From contig NZ_FORN01000036.1 in the NCBI RefSeq assembly GCF_900114015.1, positions 1 to 61,768 on the forward strand: a DNA stretch of 61,768 nucleotides, in the 5' to 3' direction. The notes under the pieces are model-generated. The model was not told the origin of the DNA. It searched no databases and worked only from the letters and a program-made list of their open reading frames with translations. Below are positions 1 through 9,716 of this stretch, piece after piece. Within the stretch, counting starts at the first letter, position 1; every line of letters begins with the position of its first letter. This DNA is from Caulobacter sp. UNC279MFTsu5.1 (GTDB lineage Bacteria > Pseudomonadota > Alphaproteobacteria > Caulobacterales > Caulobacteraceae). Position numbers and translations under genes: made by a program.

Positions 1-180
1 GCCCTCGCCGGCCCTTCGTCCAACGCCGTATCCGTGTTCCGGGCTCGGCCAGCACCAGATGGACGAAAGTCGCGGCCCCTCGCGGAACCGCCGCCGACGA
101 GCGCTTCCCGCTCGACCGCACCCCAAGGCCGCGAAGGTCGCAGGCCTTAGCGCCCTCCCCATCGCCTCGAGGTGAGTTGA
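1..180. other. Unassigned left edge
   Basis: I looked at all frames of this stretch. Each gives only a short open segment with no recognisable domain. It may belong to a gene or RNA that continues outside the window, but nothing in the visible bases supports an assignment. Confidence 0.3.
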
Positions 181-435
181 TCATACGGCGGCGCGGGAGG
201 GGGAGGATAAGTGATTTCGGAGTGTTGTTTTTGTTGGAAAAACACGCCGGGAGCGATGGGAAGAAGTTTTTTCGTCCAATTTTCGCCGGACGAACGATTT
301 CTCTAGCCCCCGAACCTGACCGATCAGATTCATCATCAGGATTGGAAGCGCGATCACCCAGCACATCACCGCCAGAAGCAGCGCCCCCGCGCGAACCGGT
401 GGTGGCGGGATTCGTCCTGATTCGTCGTCGGAAGC
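181..435 (-). other. In-frame open stretch after the DUF3857 gene, with one predicted membrane helix
   Basis: Directly after the TGA of the DUF3857 gene, the same frame stays open for 84 more codons up to a TGA at 181. The translation holds a Pro run, then one strongly hydrophobic segment (GALLLAVMCWVIALPILMM) and a basic tail with RRK and RSRR. The only internal starts are a GTG at 369 and the ATG after it, in the middle of the hydrophobic run, and no clear Shine-Dalgarno precedes them. It could be the lost C-terminal anchor of the upstream protein, a read-through extension, or chance. I do not count it as a confident gene. Confidence 0.2.
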
Positions 436-2460
436 TCAGGTCTTCGGAGTGGACACACAGGGCACGTCGTCGGCCGTCCAGTCGAAGTCATAGGTTGCGG
501 GGACGTTCTCTCCACTCCCCACGGCGCTCTTGCGCGCCGAAGGGCGATAGAAGATCCAGCCCATGCTGTTATCGAACGCGGCGATCCGTCCGTTGTCGCG
601 CTGGGCGGTGGCGGAATCGATCTCCGGCTGCTCGACCCGCGATCCGCGGATCATGCGAATTGCCCCATCGCGCAGTTCCCAAGCGCGATGATAGTTGCGA
701 CCGAAGATGCGCGTATCGTAGCTCTTCTCGGAAGACCATTGGTTCGGCTGGGTCGAGCTCGGCAGTCGCACCGTCGTGACGTGGCAGCTGTATTCCGGCT
801 TGGTGTAGAAGGGCACGTCCTTGTGATCCGCCCTTGCCCGCCGCTCAGGAGGGTTGAACCCGCCTCCAGGAAGCGCCAGGGACTTTTCACCGGGGCCGTC
901 GTCGTCCCAATCCATGGCCCCCGTGCCACTGATCGTCAGGATGCTCGCGCCCGCCCTCTGATCATAGCGCCACTTGACGTCGTCGATCGTCTGCCAAACA
1001 CCGCCAATGGCGCGCTGGCGGAAGAGCTCAAGCAACTGCCCCTCGCTAACCGAAGAAAACTGCACCTGCCGTTCCAGGGCGGGGACACCTCGAACAATTT
1101 CGGTGGATACGATCCGCGCCGGCTTGTCGAAACCCGCGCGCGCATCGATCTCGAACAGACTGATCTCCTCGGGCGCCGCGGCTGGGCGCCATTCCATTCG
1201 CTCGAGGTCGCCGCCCTGTGCGGTCAGAGGCAGGACCCATCTGACCGGGAAAACGGGCTGTGGACTGGGCGAAGCCACCGGCGGCAGCGTGCCGTCCAGC
1301 CAGTAGACCTTGCCGTCGATATGGGCGCGCACGAGCACATGATCGAACAACTGCGGGATGGGCAGGCGCTGATCGAAGCCGTCGTCGACGCCGCTGGAAT
1401 TCACGAGCACGGCCTCCGCGTCGATGCCCAGCTCACGCAACAGGGCCAGCAGGAGCGCGGTCTTCCCCTTGCAGTCCCCATAGCGGCGCTTCCAGGTTTC
1501 GTCCGCAGAGACGGGGACCAGATTGCCGCCATTGAGGCCCACGTAGATGTACCGCACGTTCTGCTGAACCAACTTCAGCGCCACGCTGGCGCGATCTAAC
1601 GAGTTCGCGTGGGCGGCGCGGAGGCGGGCGGCTTCGAGCTTGAGCGAAGAGTCTGGAGCGAGGGTCGATGCTTTCGCGTACAGCGGCGCGAAATGCCGGG
1701 AAAGAACCGCCCAGTCGTGAAAATCACTGTATTCGACGACGCGCTGCCATTGGTAGCGGATCGGCGCGTCGGTCGGTGCTGACTGAACTGGCGGATTGTC
1801 GAACTGGAAATCGACGGCGCGCTCAGTGCTCCGCATGGCCGCGGTCATGTCGGCCGTCACCTTCAAGTCGGGCTTGCGGCCCTCGTCCCAGCTCAACCCG
1901 AGACGATACCGGCCCGGGGACGGACTGGCCCCAAGCAGCAGCAGGCCAGATTCATGGGTCCCGAGGGCAGGACTATGCTGGAACGTCGTCAGCTCGACCT
2001 CCAACTCGTCGCCAACGCGAAGGTCGGGAACGCGAAGAACCGCCGTCAGCATCCCATCCAGCTTGGCCGCCTCCAGTTGATTCTCACGGCGCAGGATTTC
2101 GAAGGTGGCGTCCTTCAGAACGTCGATGACTTGCTCGTCGCGAAAAACCTTGATGCCGTGGACAACCGGAGCTCCAGCTGACGGGTCCCAAGCGATCGAG
2201 ATATTGCCAAGCTGAAGTGCGCTGGGTTGGAGAATCCTGACGCGATAACCGAGGTACTGCGCCTGACCCTCTCCGTTCAGATGGATTTCCGCATCCTGGC
2301 GACGAAAGAACATCGCCCCCGAAGCGGTCTCCGGCACGGGCATCGGCGAGGATGCGACCGCCCAAGCCGGGACCGGACCACGCCGTATCTCCTGTGACTG
2401 AGCAAAGGCCGAAGTGGCGACGAGCACGCACGCCGAAACCAACGAAACTTTCAAAGCCAT
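436..2460 (-). CDS. Exported DUF3857 / transglutaminase-core protein
   Basis: A 674-residue protein with a clear Sec signal peptide (about residues 1-20, ending SAFAQ). The N-terminal half fits DUF3857 and the middle is a transglutaminase-like core: the Cys motif RYGDCKGK near residue 330, a His in QLFDHVLV, and an Asp in YWLDG, in the usual Cys-His-Asp order. The C-terminal third is beta-rich and looks like the DUF2569/DUF3858-type tail often seen with this pair. In these families the protein is periplasmic and its substrate is unknown; a peptide-crosslinking or protease-like role is possible. It is a single gene downstream of clpP on the same strand, with its own 230-base upstream gap containing the clpP terminator. 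The fold assignment is confident; the function is not. Confidence 0.88.
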   Translation of the reverse strand: MALKVSLVSACVLVATSAFAQSQEIRRGPVPAWAVASSPMPVPETASGAMFFRRQDAEIHLNGEGQAQYLGYRVRILQPSALQLGNISIAWDPSAGAPVVHGIKVFRDEQVIDVLKDATFEILRRENQLEAAKLDGMLTAVLRVPDLRVGDELEVELTTFQHSPALGTHESGLLLLGASPSPGRYRLGLSWDEGRKPDLKVTADMTAAMRSTERAVDFQFDNPPVQSAPTDAPIRYQWQRVVEYSDFHDWAVLSRHFAPLYAKASTLAPDSSLKLEAARLRAAHANSLDRASVALKLVQQNVRYIYVGLNGGNLVPVSADETWKRRYGDCKGKTALLLALLRELGIDAEAVLVNSSGVDDGFDQRLPIPQLFDHVLVRAHIDGKVYWLDGTLPPVASPSPQPVFPVRWVLPLTAQGGDLERMEWRPAAAPEEISLFEIDARAGFDKPARIVSTEIVRGVPALERQVQFSSVSEGQLLELFRQRAIGGVWQTIDDVKWRYDQRAGASILTISGTGAMDWDDDGPGEKSLALPGGGFNPPERRARADHKDVPFYTKPEYSCHVTTVRLPSSTQPNQWSSEKSYDTRIFGRNYHRAWELRDGAIRMIRGSRVEQPEIDSATAQRDNGRIAAFDNSMGWIFYRPSARKSAVGSGENVPATYDFDWTADDVPCVSTPKT

Positions 2461-2602
2461 AAGCGCCCCCTGTCGGACAAATGCGGCAGAAAGGCCAAGC
2501 TTTCAAGGGGGCCACTTTCGAGCCCATCAGGGACGTTGAGCTTGCCCTCCCGGGAACCGACCGTCGTCGCGTCCGCTTTCCGCCCATGGCGTCAGCCCAG
2601 AA

Positions 2603-2627
2603 AGCCGAGGCCGCTCCAGCCTCGGCG
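2603..2627. terminator. Small GC hairpin between clpP and the DUF3857 gene
   Basis: GCCGAGGC and GCCTCGGC form an 8-base stem around a short loop. There is no good T run on either side, so it may be a weak terminator or just a stem near the promoter of the DUF3857 gene. Confidence 0.3.
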
Positions 2628-2637
2628 GCAAGATCAT

Positions 2638-2669
2638 GAAAAGGCCGCCGACCTTTCGGCCGGCGGCTT
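2638..2669 (-). terminator. Rho-independent terminator of clpP
   Basis: On the minus strand, GCCGCCGGCC, a GAAA loop and GGTCGGCGGC form a 10-base stem followed by TTTT. It lies 27 bases past the clpP stop codon. Confidence 0.8.
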
Positions 2670-2695
2670 GAATTCAGCGCGAAAGGACGCAGCCC

Positions 2696-3322
2696 TTACG
2701 CCTTGTCTTCCGAGGCGTCGCGGCTTTCGTTGATGTGGTCGATCAGGCCCCAGGCCTTGGCTTCCTCGGCGCTCATGAAGTGGTCGCGGTCGAGGGTCTT
2801 TTCGACTTCCTCATAGGTGCGGCCGGTGTGCTTGACGTAGATCTCGTTCAGGCGGCGCTTGGTCTTGATGATGTCCTCGGCGTGACGCTCGATGTCCGAG
2901 GCCTGGCCGCGGAAGCCGCCCGACGGCTGGTGGACCATGATGCGGGCGTTCGGCAGTGCGATGCGCTGGCCGGCGGCGCCGGCGGTCAGCAGCAGGCTGC
3001 CCATCGAGGCGGCCATGCCCATGCACACCGTCGAGACCGGGCTCTTGATGTACTGCATGGTGTCGTAGATCGCGAGACCCGCCGTCACCACGCCGCCCGG
3101 CGAGTTGATGTACATGGCGATTTCCTTCTTGGGGTTCTCGGACTCCAGGAAGAGCAGCTGGGCGCAGATCAGGCTGGCCATCCCGTCTTCGACGGGACCG
3201 GTCAGGAAGATGATCCGCTCTTTCAACAGACGGGAGAAGATGTCGAACGCCCGCTCGCCGCGGCTGGTCTGTTCGACCACCATCGGCACGAGGTTCATCG
3301 CCGTCGCCATCGGATCATACAT
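2696..3322 (-). CDS. clpP: ATP-dependent Clp protease proteolytic subunit
   Basis: ClpP forms the tetradecameric serine protease chamber that degrades substrates delivered by ClpX or ClpA. In Caulobacter it is essential and removes CtrA and other cell-cycle proteins (established knowledge). I chose the ATG at 3322, giving 208 residues, the family's usual length; the frame is open further upstream but that extension is Arg-rich and unlike ClpP. The triad is visible: Ser106 in MGMAASMGS, His131 in MVHQPSGG and Asp180 in [12 protein letters not shown]. It lies downstream of tig on the same strand. The clpX/cicA genes that I recall next to clpP in C. crescentus are not seen within the 2.7 kb on its 3' side. 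Confidence 0.97.
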   Translation of the reverse strand: MYDPMATAMNLVPMVVEQTSRGERAFDIFSRLLKERIIFLTGPVEDGMASLICAQLLFLESENPKKEIAMYINSPGGVVTAGLAIYDTMQYIKSPVSTVCMGMAASMGSLLLTAGAAGQRIALPNARIMVHQPSGGFRGQASDIERHAEDIIKTKRRLNEIYVKHTGRTYEEVEKTLDRDHFMSAEEAKAWGLIDHINESRDASEDKA

Positions 3323-3445
3323 AGGGATCGCCCTTTTCAATGTGTCTGGGCGGCGCGAACGCGAATCAGCCCCCGCGCGCCGTCGCCAACGCATATCGCG
3401 TGGCGCTTAACAGGTTGCAAGGAGCCGGGCCGCGGCTCGGGCCAT

Positions 3446-3477
3446 GAAAAAAGGCGCGACCCTCGCGGATCGCGCCC
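3446..3477 (-). terminator. Rho-independent terminator of tig
   Basis: On the minus strand GGCGCGATCCGCGAGGGTCGCGCC folds into a hairpin followed immediately by six T residues, 24 bases after the trigger factor stop. Confidence 0.85.
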
Positions 3478-3500
3478 TCTTCAGGTCGGTCGACGGAAGC

Positions 3501-4859
3501 TTAGCCGCCGTAGCCTTCCGGCAGGTCGTCTTCTTCCAGGAGCTCTTCCTTGGAGACTTCCTTTTCCTCGATCTTGGCCTTGCCGAAGATCAGGTCGACG
3601 ACCTTGTCCTCGTAGATCGGGGCGCGCAGGGCGGCCTGCAGGTCGGCGCGCTGGCGGTACATGTCGAACACCTGCTGGGCTTGCGCGCCGTACTGGCGGG
3701 CTTCGCGCATCATGGCGTCGGCCAGTTCCTGCTCGGTGACGGCCACGTCGTTCTTGCGGCCGATCTCGGCGAGCACCAGACCCAGGCGCACGCGGCGCTC
3801 GGCGATCTTCTTGTACTCGTCCTTCAGCTGGTCTTCGGTCTTGCCTTCGTCCTCGGGCGGCAGGCCGCCCTGGGTCTTGTCGGCCTGGACCTGCTGCCAG
3901 ATGCCGGCGAACTCGGCGTCGACCATGCGCGGCGGCAGGGCGAAGTCGTGCTTGCTGTCCAGCACGTCCAGCAGGGCGCGCTTCAGCTTGAAGCGCGAGC
4001 TGTTGCCGTAGCGGCCTTCCAGGTTCGACTTCAGCAGGTCCTTCAGGGCCTGCAGGTCGGCCAGGCCCAGGCGCTTGGCCAGCTCGTCGTCCGGCTCGGC
4101 GTCGACCGGGGCGCGCACTTCCTTGACGGTGGTGGCGAACTCGGCGTCCTTGCCGGCCAGGTTGGCGGCCTGATAGTCGGCCGGGAACGTGACCTTCACG
4201 GTGACGACGTCGTCCGGCTTGGCGCCGACCAGTTGCTCTTCGAAGCCGGGGATGAACTGGCCCGAACCCAGGGTCAGCTCGGCGTCGTTGGCGGTGCCGC
4301 CGTCGAAGGCCACGCCGTCGATGGTGCCGACGAAGTCGATCAGCAGCTGGTCGCCGTCCTTGGCCTTCAGGGACTTGCCCTTGCGCGGCTCATAGGTGCG
4401 GGCCTGCTTGGCGAGGTCCGCCAGGGCCTCGTCGACCTCGGCGTCCGAGACCTTGTAGACCGGCTTGGTCAGCTCGATCGACGCGGGGTCGATCGGCTCG
4501 AATTCCGGCATCACTTCCACGGCCAGTTCGAAGGCCAGGTCCTCGCCGCCGGCCAGCACCTTGTCCATGTCGGACGACGGCTTCAGGTCCGGCTGGCCCG
4601 CGGGGCGCAGCTTGTTGTCGTCCAGCACCTTCTGGGCGCCTTCGTTCAGCGTCGCCTCGATGACTTCGCCCATCAGGGCCTTGCCGTAGAGGCGGCGAAC
4701 GTGGGCCGTCGGCACCTTGCCAGGGCGGAAGCCCTTGACGTTCATCTGGGGCGCGACCTCGGCGATCCGGGCTTCGAGACGCGTGGCGAGTTCACTCGCG
4801 GGCACCGTCACGCCATAAACGCGGCTGAGGCCTTCGCCCGACTTTTCAACGATCTGCAT
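3501..4859 (-). CDS. tig: Trigger factor, ribosome-bound chaperone and prolyl isomerase
   Basis: Trigger factor binds at the ribosome exit tunnel (L23) and shields nascent chains. The ribosome-docking signature GFRPGKVP is present near residue 44. An FKBP-type PPIase domain follows (about 150-250, with [13 protein letters not shown]), then the helical C-terminal chaperone arms. The extreme C-terminus is acidic ([15 protein letters not shown]). Two ATGs sit two codons apart (4865 and 4859). I chose 4859 because family members start [10 protein letters not shown]; this gives 452 residues. The gene is transcribed toward clpP but has its own terminator, so the pair is probably not a single tight operon. 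Confidence 0.96.
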   Translation of the reverse strand: MQIVEKSGEGLSRVYGVTVPASELATRLEARIAEVAPQMNVKGFRPGKVPTAHVRRLYGKALMGEVIEATLNEGAQKVLDDNKLRPAGQPDLKPSSDMDKVLAGGEDLAFELAVEVMPEFEPIDPASIELTKPVYKVSDAEVDEALADLAKQARTYEPRKGKSLKAKDGDQLLIDFVGTIDGVAFDGGTANDAELTLGSGQFIPGFEEQLVGAKPDDVVTVKVTFPADYQAANLAGKDAEFATTVKEVRAPVDAEPDDELAKRLGLADLQALKDLLKSNLEGRYGNSSRFKLKRALLDVLDSKHDFALPPRMVDAEFAGIWQQVQADKTQGGLPPEDEGKTEDQLKDEYKKIAERRVRLGLVLAEIGRKNDVAVTEQELADAMMREARQYGAQAQQVFDMYRQRADLQAALRAPIYEDKVVDLIFGKAKIEEKEVSKEELLEEDDLPEGYGG

Positions 4860-5038
4860 CGACATTCTTAGCTTCTCGGCTCTTGGGCGCCCGCGCCCGT
4901 CGTCCGCCCCAGGGGTCAAAACATCAAAGCCGCCCACGTCACCGGGGCGGCGAAAGAGCGCCCTTATGTCACGCGTTTGGCGACCATCCAAGGGCATTGG
5001 CGCCCTCACGGGACGAAAGTCCCGCTGAAAATGCGCGC

Positions 5039-5101
5039 CGCCGGGCGAAAGCCAAGCGGGGTGGTGCGCCCCGCCGGGCGAAAGCCCGGCGAAGTGGTGC
5101 G
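5039..5101. repeat. Two 30-base direct repeats at the 3' end of tRNA-Leu
   Basis: Bases 5039-5068 and 5072-5101 both begin CGCCGGGCGAAAGCC and end GTGGTGCG, differing mainly in six bases between. The second copy includes the last bases of tRNA-Leu with its encoded CCA, so the tRNA 3' terminus is partly duplicated just downstream. On the minus strand each copy contains a CGGGC-TTTC-GCCCG hairpin, which may process or terminate the tRNA transcript. Confidence 0.6.
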
Positions 5102-5179
5102 GATGAGAGGACTCGAACCTCCACGCCTCTCAGCGCCAGAACCTAAATCTGGTGCGTCTACCAGTTTCGCCACATCCGC
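5095..5179 (-). tRNA. tRNA-Leu (anticodon UAG)
   Basis: Read on the minus strand, the acceptor stem GCGGATG pairs with CATCCGC. The anticodon stem CCAGA/TCTGG encloses TTTAGGT, anticodon TAG. There is a long variable arm, as expected for a class II leucine tRNA, and the T arm contains GGTTCGAGTCC. The 3' CCA is encoded. Length is 85 bases including CCA. Confidence 0.97.
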
Positions 5180-5488
5180 ACGATGCGCCGGAGCGGGTTA
5201 GACATGCCCGGGCGGCTTGGCAAGTCGTCAGGCGATCCGCCAGGCCGCCCAACGTCCGGCGATCGCTCGCGAAAGGTGAATTATTTCGCCCGTCAGGCGG
5301 GAACGACTCTCCACCCAACCGGTTATGCAGAGGTCCGCGGCCGTTCAGAACGCCATGGATTTACATCGGCCCGGGCCATGCCCCCCCGACTGACGCCCGG
5401 GCCGATGTTTCACTCTCAAAAATACAACCCAAGCGGAACAATCTGGCCTCGGACGGGTTTGCGTCTGAGTACGTCCAGTGAGCGCGCC
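5180..5488. other. Gene-free stretch upstream of tRNA-Leu and the 58-residue ORF
   Basis: This stretch should hold the tRNA-Leu promoter (leftward) and the promoter of the small gene at 5489 (rightward). I could not identify a convincing -35/-10 pair, riboswitch or long repeat. Confidence 0.4.
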
Positions 5489-5665
5489 ATGGAAATCATT
5501 GAAGTCGTCGAAGGTGAAAAGGGCTGGACCGTGCGGCACGGCGCGAGGGTCCTGTTCATCGACACCGTCGAGGAGCGAACCTTCCAGACGGCGCTGGCCA
5601 TCAGCAACACCCTGTTCGACGAGGGCGTGCGCAGCCAGGTCGTGCTGATCCGCCAGGACAACTAG
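5489..5665 (+). CDS. Small DUF2188-like protein
   Basis: A 58-residue ORF beginning MEIIEVVEGEKGWTV. The pattern of short beta strands around G-W-x-V and a following helix resembles the small DUF2188-type proteins, but the match is from general shape only. Codon use is strongly GC-biased at third positions, as in real genes here. The longer upstream frame (from 5183) is not needed. Its TAG stop overlaps the TAG of nnrDE on the other strand through a shared CTAG. Function unknown. Confidence 0.6.
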   Translation: MEIIEVVEGEKGWTVRHGARVLFIDTVEERTFQTALAISNTLFDEGVRSQVVLIRQDN

Positions 5666-7113
5666 AGCCTAGCTTCCCACAGCTTCCGCAGCACCGACGG
5701 CGCCAGGTCGGGCAGGTCCTCGGCGATCAGGCCGGGCCCGTGGGCCGCGCCGGCCTCGGCATGGATCCAGGCGGCGGCGCAGGCGGCTTCGAAACTCTCC
5801 ATACCCTGGGCGATCAGGCCGGCGATGAAGCCGGCCAGGACGTCGCCAGCCCCGGCCGTCGCCAGCCAGGGCGCGCCGTTGAGCCCCACCGCGGCCCGCC
5901 CGTCGGGCGCGGCGACCACCGTGTCGGATCCCTTCAGCAGCACCACCGCTCCCGCCCGCCGGGCGGCCTCGCGCGCCGCCGTGATGCGCTCGGGGGAGGC
6001 GTCCAGCAGGCCGGGGAAGATCCGCTCGAACTCGCCGGGGTGCGGGGTCAGCACGTCGTCGCGGTCCAGGGCCGAGAACAGGGCCGCCGGATCGTCGGCG
6101 AAGCTGGTCAGGGCGTCGGCGTCGACGACCAGGGCCGCGCCGTTGCGCGCCAGGGCGAAGACATGCCGCATCGTCGCCTCCCCCACGCCCGCCGCCGGCC
6201 CGATCACCACCGCGTCGGCCTTCTCGGCCCGGGTCTGCAGGTCGAACTCGCTCTCGAACGGGGCCAGCATCACCGCTTCCAGGTGGGCGGCGTTGACGGC
6301 CAGGGCGCCGGGCGGCGACAGCACGGTCACCACCCCGGCCCCGATCCGCAAGCCCCCGCGCGCCGCCAGCCGGGCGGCCCCGGTGCTCCAGGCCTCGCCG
6401 CTGACCGCCATCATCCGCCCGCGGGCGTGCTTGTGGGCGTCGACCGCCGGCCAGGGGAAGCGCTCGGCCCACAGGCCAGGCTCGTTCTCGAACAGCCGCC
6501 CCTGCCCGGTCTCCTCCAGGCCGATGTCGACCACCATCACCTCGCCGCAGGCGGCCCGGCCCCGGGCCAGCGCATGGGCCGGCTTGCGGCGATGGAAGGT
6601 GACGGTCAGTTGCGCCTTCAGCGCCCGCTCGCCGAGCGGACGTCCCGTATCGCCGACCAGGCCGCTGGGCACGTCGACGGCGACGATCCGCGCGGCGCCG
6701 GGCATGACCCGCGCCAGGCGATCGGCCTCACCCTCCAGCGGCCGCGACAGGCCCGCGCCGAACAGGCAGTCCACATAGAGGGCCGCCGAGCCCGGCTCCG
6801 AGGCCAGCGGCCCGGTCTCGCCCTTCCAGCGCGCGGCCGCCCACTGCGCCGCCGGGCTGGCGGGCGGCCCCAGCGCCTCGACCCGCACCGGCCAGCCGCG
6901 CCGGCGCAGGCGCCGGGCGACCACATAGCCGTCGCCGCCGTTGTCGCCCGGGCCGCACCAGACCACCGTCGGGCAGCGGGCGTACCGCGCGCGGATCGCC
7001 TCGGCGACGGCCGCGCCGGCCCGCTCCATCAGGACGATCGTCGGGGTCCCCGCCGCGACGGCCGCGCGGTCCGCCGCGGTCATCTCGGCGACGGTCATGA
7101 TCTGGCGCGGCAC
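5662..7113 (-). CDS. nnrDE: Bifunctional NAD(P)H-hydrate epimerase / ADP-dependent dehydratase
   Basis: It repairs damaged NAD(P)H: the N-terminal YjeF/NnrE domain (about 1-210) epimerises R- and S-NAD(P)HX, and the C-terminal NnrD carbohydrate-kinase-fold domain dehydrates the S form using ADP. Visible signatures are GDNGGDGYV, the Asp-containing IVAVDVPSGL, and in the C-terminal half LTPHPGEFER, LKGSDTVV and NGAPWLATAGAGDVLAG. I chose the GTG at 7113, preceded by an AGAGGAG ribosome site six bases away, giving 483 residues; another in-frame GTG lies at 7131 and an ATG at 7098. It follows the remnant of a phosphatase gene by 14 bases and was probably co-transcribed with it. Confidence 0.93.
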   Translation of the reverse strand: MPRQIMTVAEMTAADRAAVAAGTPTIVLMERAGAAVAEAIRARYARCPTVVWCGPGDNGGDGYVVARRLRRRGWPVRVEALGPPASPAAQWAAARWKGETGPLASEPGSAALYVDCLFGAGLSRPLEGEADRLARVMPGAARIVAVDVPSGLVGDTGRPLGERALKAQLTVTFHRRKPAHALARGRAACGEVMVVDIGLEETGQGRLFENEPGLWAERFPWPAVDAHKHARGRMMAVSGEAWSTGAARLAARGGLRIGAGVVTVLSPPGALAVNAAHLEAVMLAPFESEFDLQTRAEKADAVVIGPAAGVGEATMRHVFALARNGAALVVDADALTSFADDPAALFSALDRDDVLTPHPGEFERIFPGLLDASPERITAAREAARRAGAVVLLKGSDTVVAAPDGRAAVGLNGAPWLATAGAGDVLAGFIAGLIAQGMESFEAACAAAWIHAEAGAAHGPGLIAEDLPDLAPSVLRKLWEARL

Positions 7114-7127
7114 GGCTGCTCCTCTTC

Positions 7128-7293
7128 TCACAGAACCTGGGTGGAAGCCTCGCGGCCTTTGTCGACCAGGATCGACGCGCCGTCGACCCGATCCAACACA
7201 GTCACCCTCTCGCCGCCGCCCTCGCCTGCTCCACGCCGGCGGCGCCCCAGGTCGAGGCAGGGCGGCCGTGGCGGATCAGGTGAATGCGGTCAT
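7128..7293 (-). pseudogene. Remnant of a histidine-phosphatase (phosphoglycerate-mutase-like) gene
   Basis: A strong ribosome site (GAGGAAG) precedes an ATG at 7293, but the frame closes after five codons. One frame over, the sequence reads IHLIRHGRPASTWG, the N-terminal RHG signature of the histidine phosphatase superfamily, and runs about 28 codons before a TGA. In a further frame it continues as VTVLDRVDGASILVDKGREAS up to a TGA at 7128, which resembles a phosphatase C-terminus. One missing base after the start plus an internal deletion of most of the usual ~190 residues would explain this. N-terminal identification is good; the C-terminal part is inference. Confidence 0.55.
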
Positions 7294-8137
<844 letters not shown>

Positions 8138-8177
8138 GCCCGGACCGTAACCGCTTAACGCTCAAAGGGGATAAACT

Positions 8178-9587
8178 ATGAGCACCGCCAAGCAGATCCT
8201 GGACCTGATCAAGGAAAAGGACGTGAAGTACGTCGACGTCCGCTTCACGGACGTTCGCGGCAAGCTGCAGCACGTGACCTTCGACATCGATCTGGTCGAT
8301 GACGACTTCCTCAACGACGGCACCATGTTCGACGGCTCGTCGATCGCCGGCTGGAAGGCCATCAACGAGTCGGACATGAAGCTGCGTCCGGACCTGACCA
8401 CCGCGATCATCGACCCGTTCTACCAGCAGACCACCCTGGCGCTGTTCTGCGACGTGGTGAACCCCGACACGGGCACCCCCTATAACCGCGACCCGCGCTC
8501 GATCGCCAAGAACGCCCTGGCCTACGTCAAGTCGTCGGGCATCGGCGACACCGTGTTCTTCGGCCCGGAAGCCGAGTTCTTCATCTTCGACGACGTCCGC
8601 TGGAACACCTCGTCGAGCAACACCTCCTACTCGTTCGACTCCGTCGAACTGCCGGGCAACTCGGCCAAGGAATATCCGGAAGGCAACATGGGCCACCGCC
8701 CGGGCCCGAAGGGCGGCTACTTCCCGGTCAACCCGGTCGACAGCTGCCAGGACCTGCGCGGCGAAATGCTGGCCGTCATGGGCGAGTTGGGCATGAAGCC
8801 GGAAAAGCACCACCACGAGGTGGCGCCGGCCCAGCACGAGCTCGGCCTGAAGTTCGACACCATGGTCACCATGGCCGACCGGATGCAGCTCTATAAGTAC
8901 GTGATCCACAACGTGGCCCACGCCTACGGCAAGACCGCCACCTTCATGGCCAAGCCGATGTTCGGCGACAACGGCTCGGGCATGCACGTGCACCAGTCGA
9001 TCTGGCAGGACGGCAAGCCGCTGTTCGCCGGCGACAAGTACGCCGGCCTGTCGGACATGTGCCTGTGGTACATCGGCGGCATCATCAAGCACGCCAAGGC
9101 GATCAACGCCTTCTCGAACTCGACCACGAACTCCTACAAGCGCCTGGTGCCCGGCTACGAAGCCCCGGTGAAGCTGGCCTACAGCTCGCGCAACCGCTCG
9201 GCCTCGATCCGCATCCCGCACGTCGACTCGCCGAAGGCCAAGCGCATCGAAGCCCGCTTCCCCGACCCGATGGGCAACCCGTACCTGACCTTCGTGGCCC
9301 TGCTGATGGCCGGCCTGGACGGCATCAACAACAAGATCGATCCGGGCGCGGCCGCCGACAAGAACCTGTACGATCTGCCGCCCCGCGAGCAGAAGAAGAT
9401 CCCGGAAGTCTGCGGCTCGCTGCGCGAGGCTCTGGAGAACCTCGACAAGGACCGCGCCTTCCTGAAGGCCGGCGGCGTCATGGACGACGACTTCATCGAC
9501 AGCTACATCGAGCTGAAGATGGAAGAGGTGATGCGCCTCACCCTGCACCCGCACCCGGTCGAATTCGACATGTACTACAAGTGCTAG
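8178..9587 (+). CDS. glnA: Glutamine synthetase, type I
   Basis: It condenses glutamate and ammonia to glutamine using ATP, as a dodecamer in the cytoplasm. At 469 residues it is the normal type I length. Visible motifs include MFDGSSI near the N-terminus, GPEAEFF, the ATP-binding [10 protein letters not shown], and the adenylylation site NLYDLPP with Tyr398, so it should be controlled by GlnE. An AGGGGA ribosome site precedes the ATG. It is co-transcribed with glnB and followed by a clear terminator. Confidence 0.98.
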   Translation: MSTAKQILDLIKEKDVKYVDVRFTDVRGKLQHVTFDIDLVDDDFLNDGTMFDGSSIAGWKAINESDMKLRPDLTTAIIDPFYQQTTLALFCDVVNPDTGTPYNRDPRSIAKNALAYVKSSGIGDTVFFGPEAEFFIFDDVRWNTSSSNTSYSFDSVELPGNSAKEYPEGNMGHRPGPKGGYFPVNPVDSCQDLRGEMLAVMGELGMKPEKHHHEVAPAQHELGLKFDTMVTMADRMQLYKYVIHNVAHAYGKTATFMAKPMFGDNGSGMHVHQSIWQDGKPLFAGDKYAGLSDMCLWYIGGIIKHAKAINAFSNSTTNSYKRLVPGYEAPVKLAYSSRNRSASIRIPHVDSPKAKRIEARFPDPMGNPYLTFVALLMAGLDGINNKIDPGAAADKNLYDLPPREQKKIPEVCGSLREALENLDKDRAFLKAGGVMDDDFIDSYIELKMEEVMRLTLHPHPVEFDMYYKC

Positions 9588-9613
9588 GCCTTACGGCTTA
9601 GGACGAAGGACGA

Positions 9614-9642
9614 GGCCCGCGGAGCGATCCGCGGGCCTTTTT
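9614..9642 (+). terminator. Rho-independent terminator of glnBA
   Basis: GGCCCGCGGA, a GCGA loop and TCCGCGGGCC form a perfect 10-base stem followed by five T residues, 27 bases after the glnA stop. Confidence 0.92.
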
Positions 9643-9716
9643 CCTGGTCGGTGGTTCTGGCGGCGGCGGGCCAAACCCATGCCGGCCGCGACAAAGCCGA
9701 GCGGCGCCGCCGAGAG

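Noticed and set aside
3444..4871. Plus-strand 475-codon frame opposite tig
   Set aside because: Shadow frame; low-complexity (Leu/Gln/Gly-rich) and opposite a certain gene.
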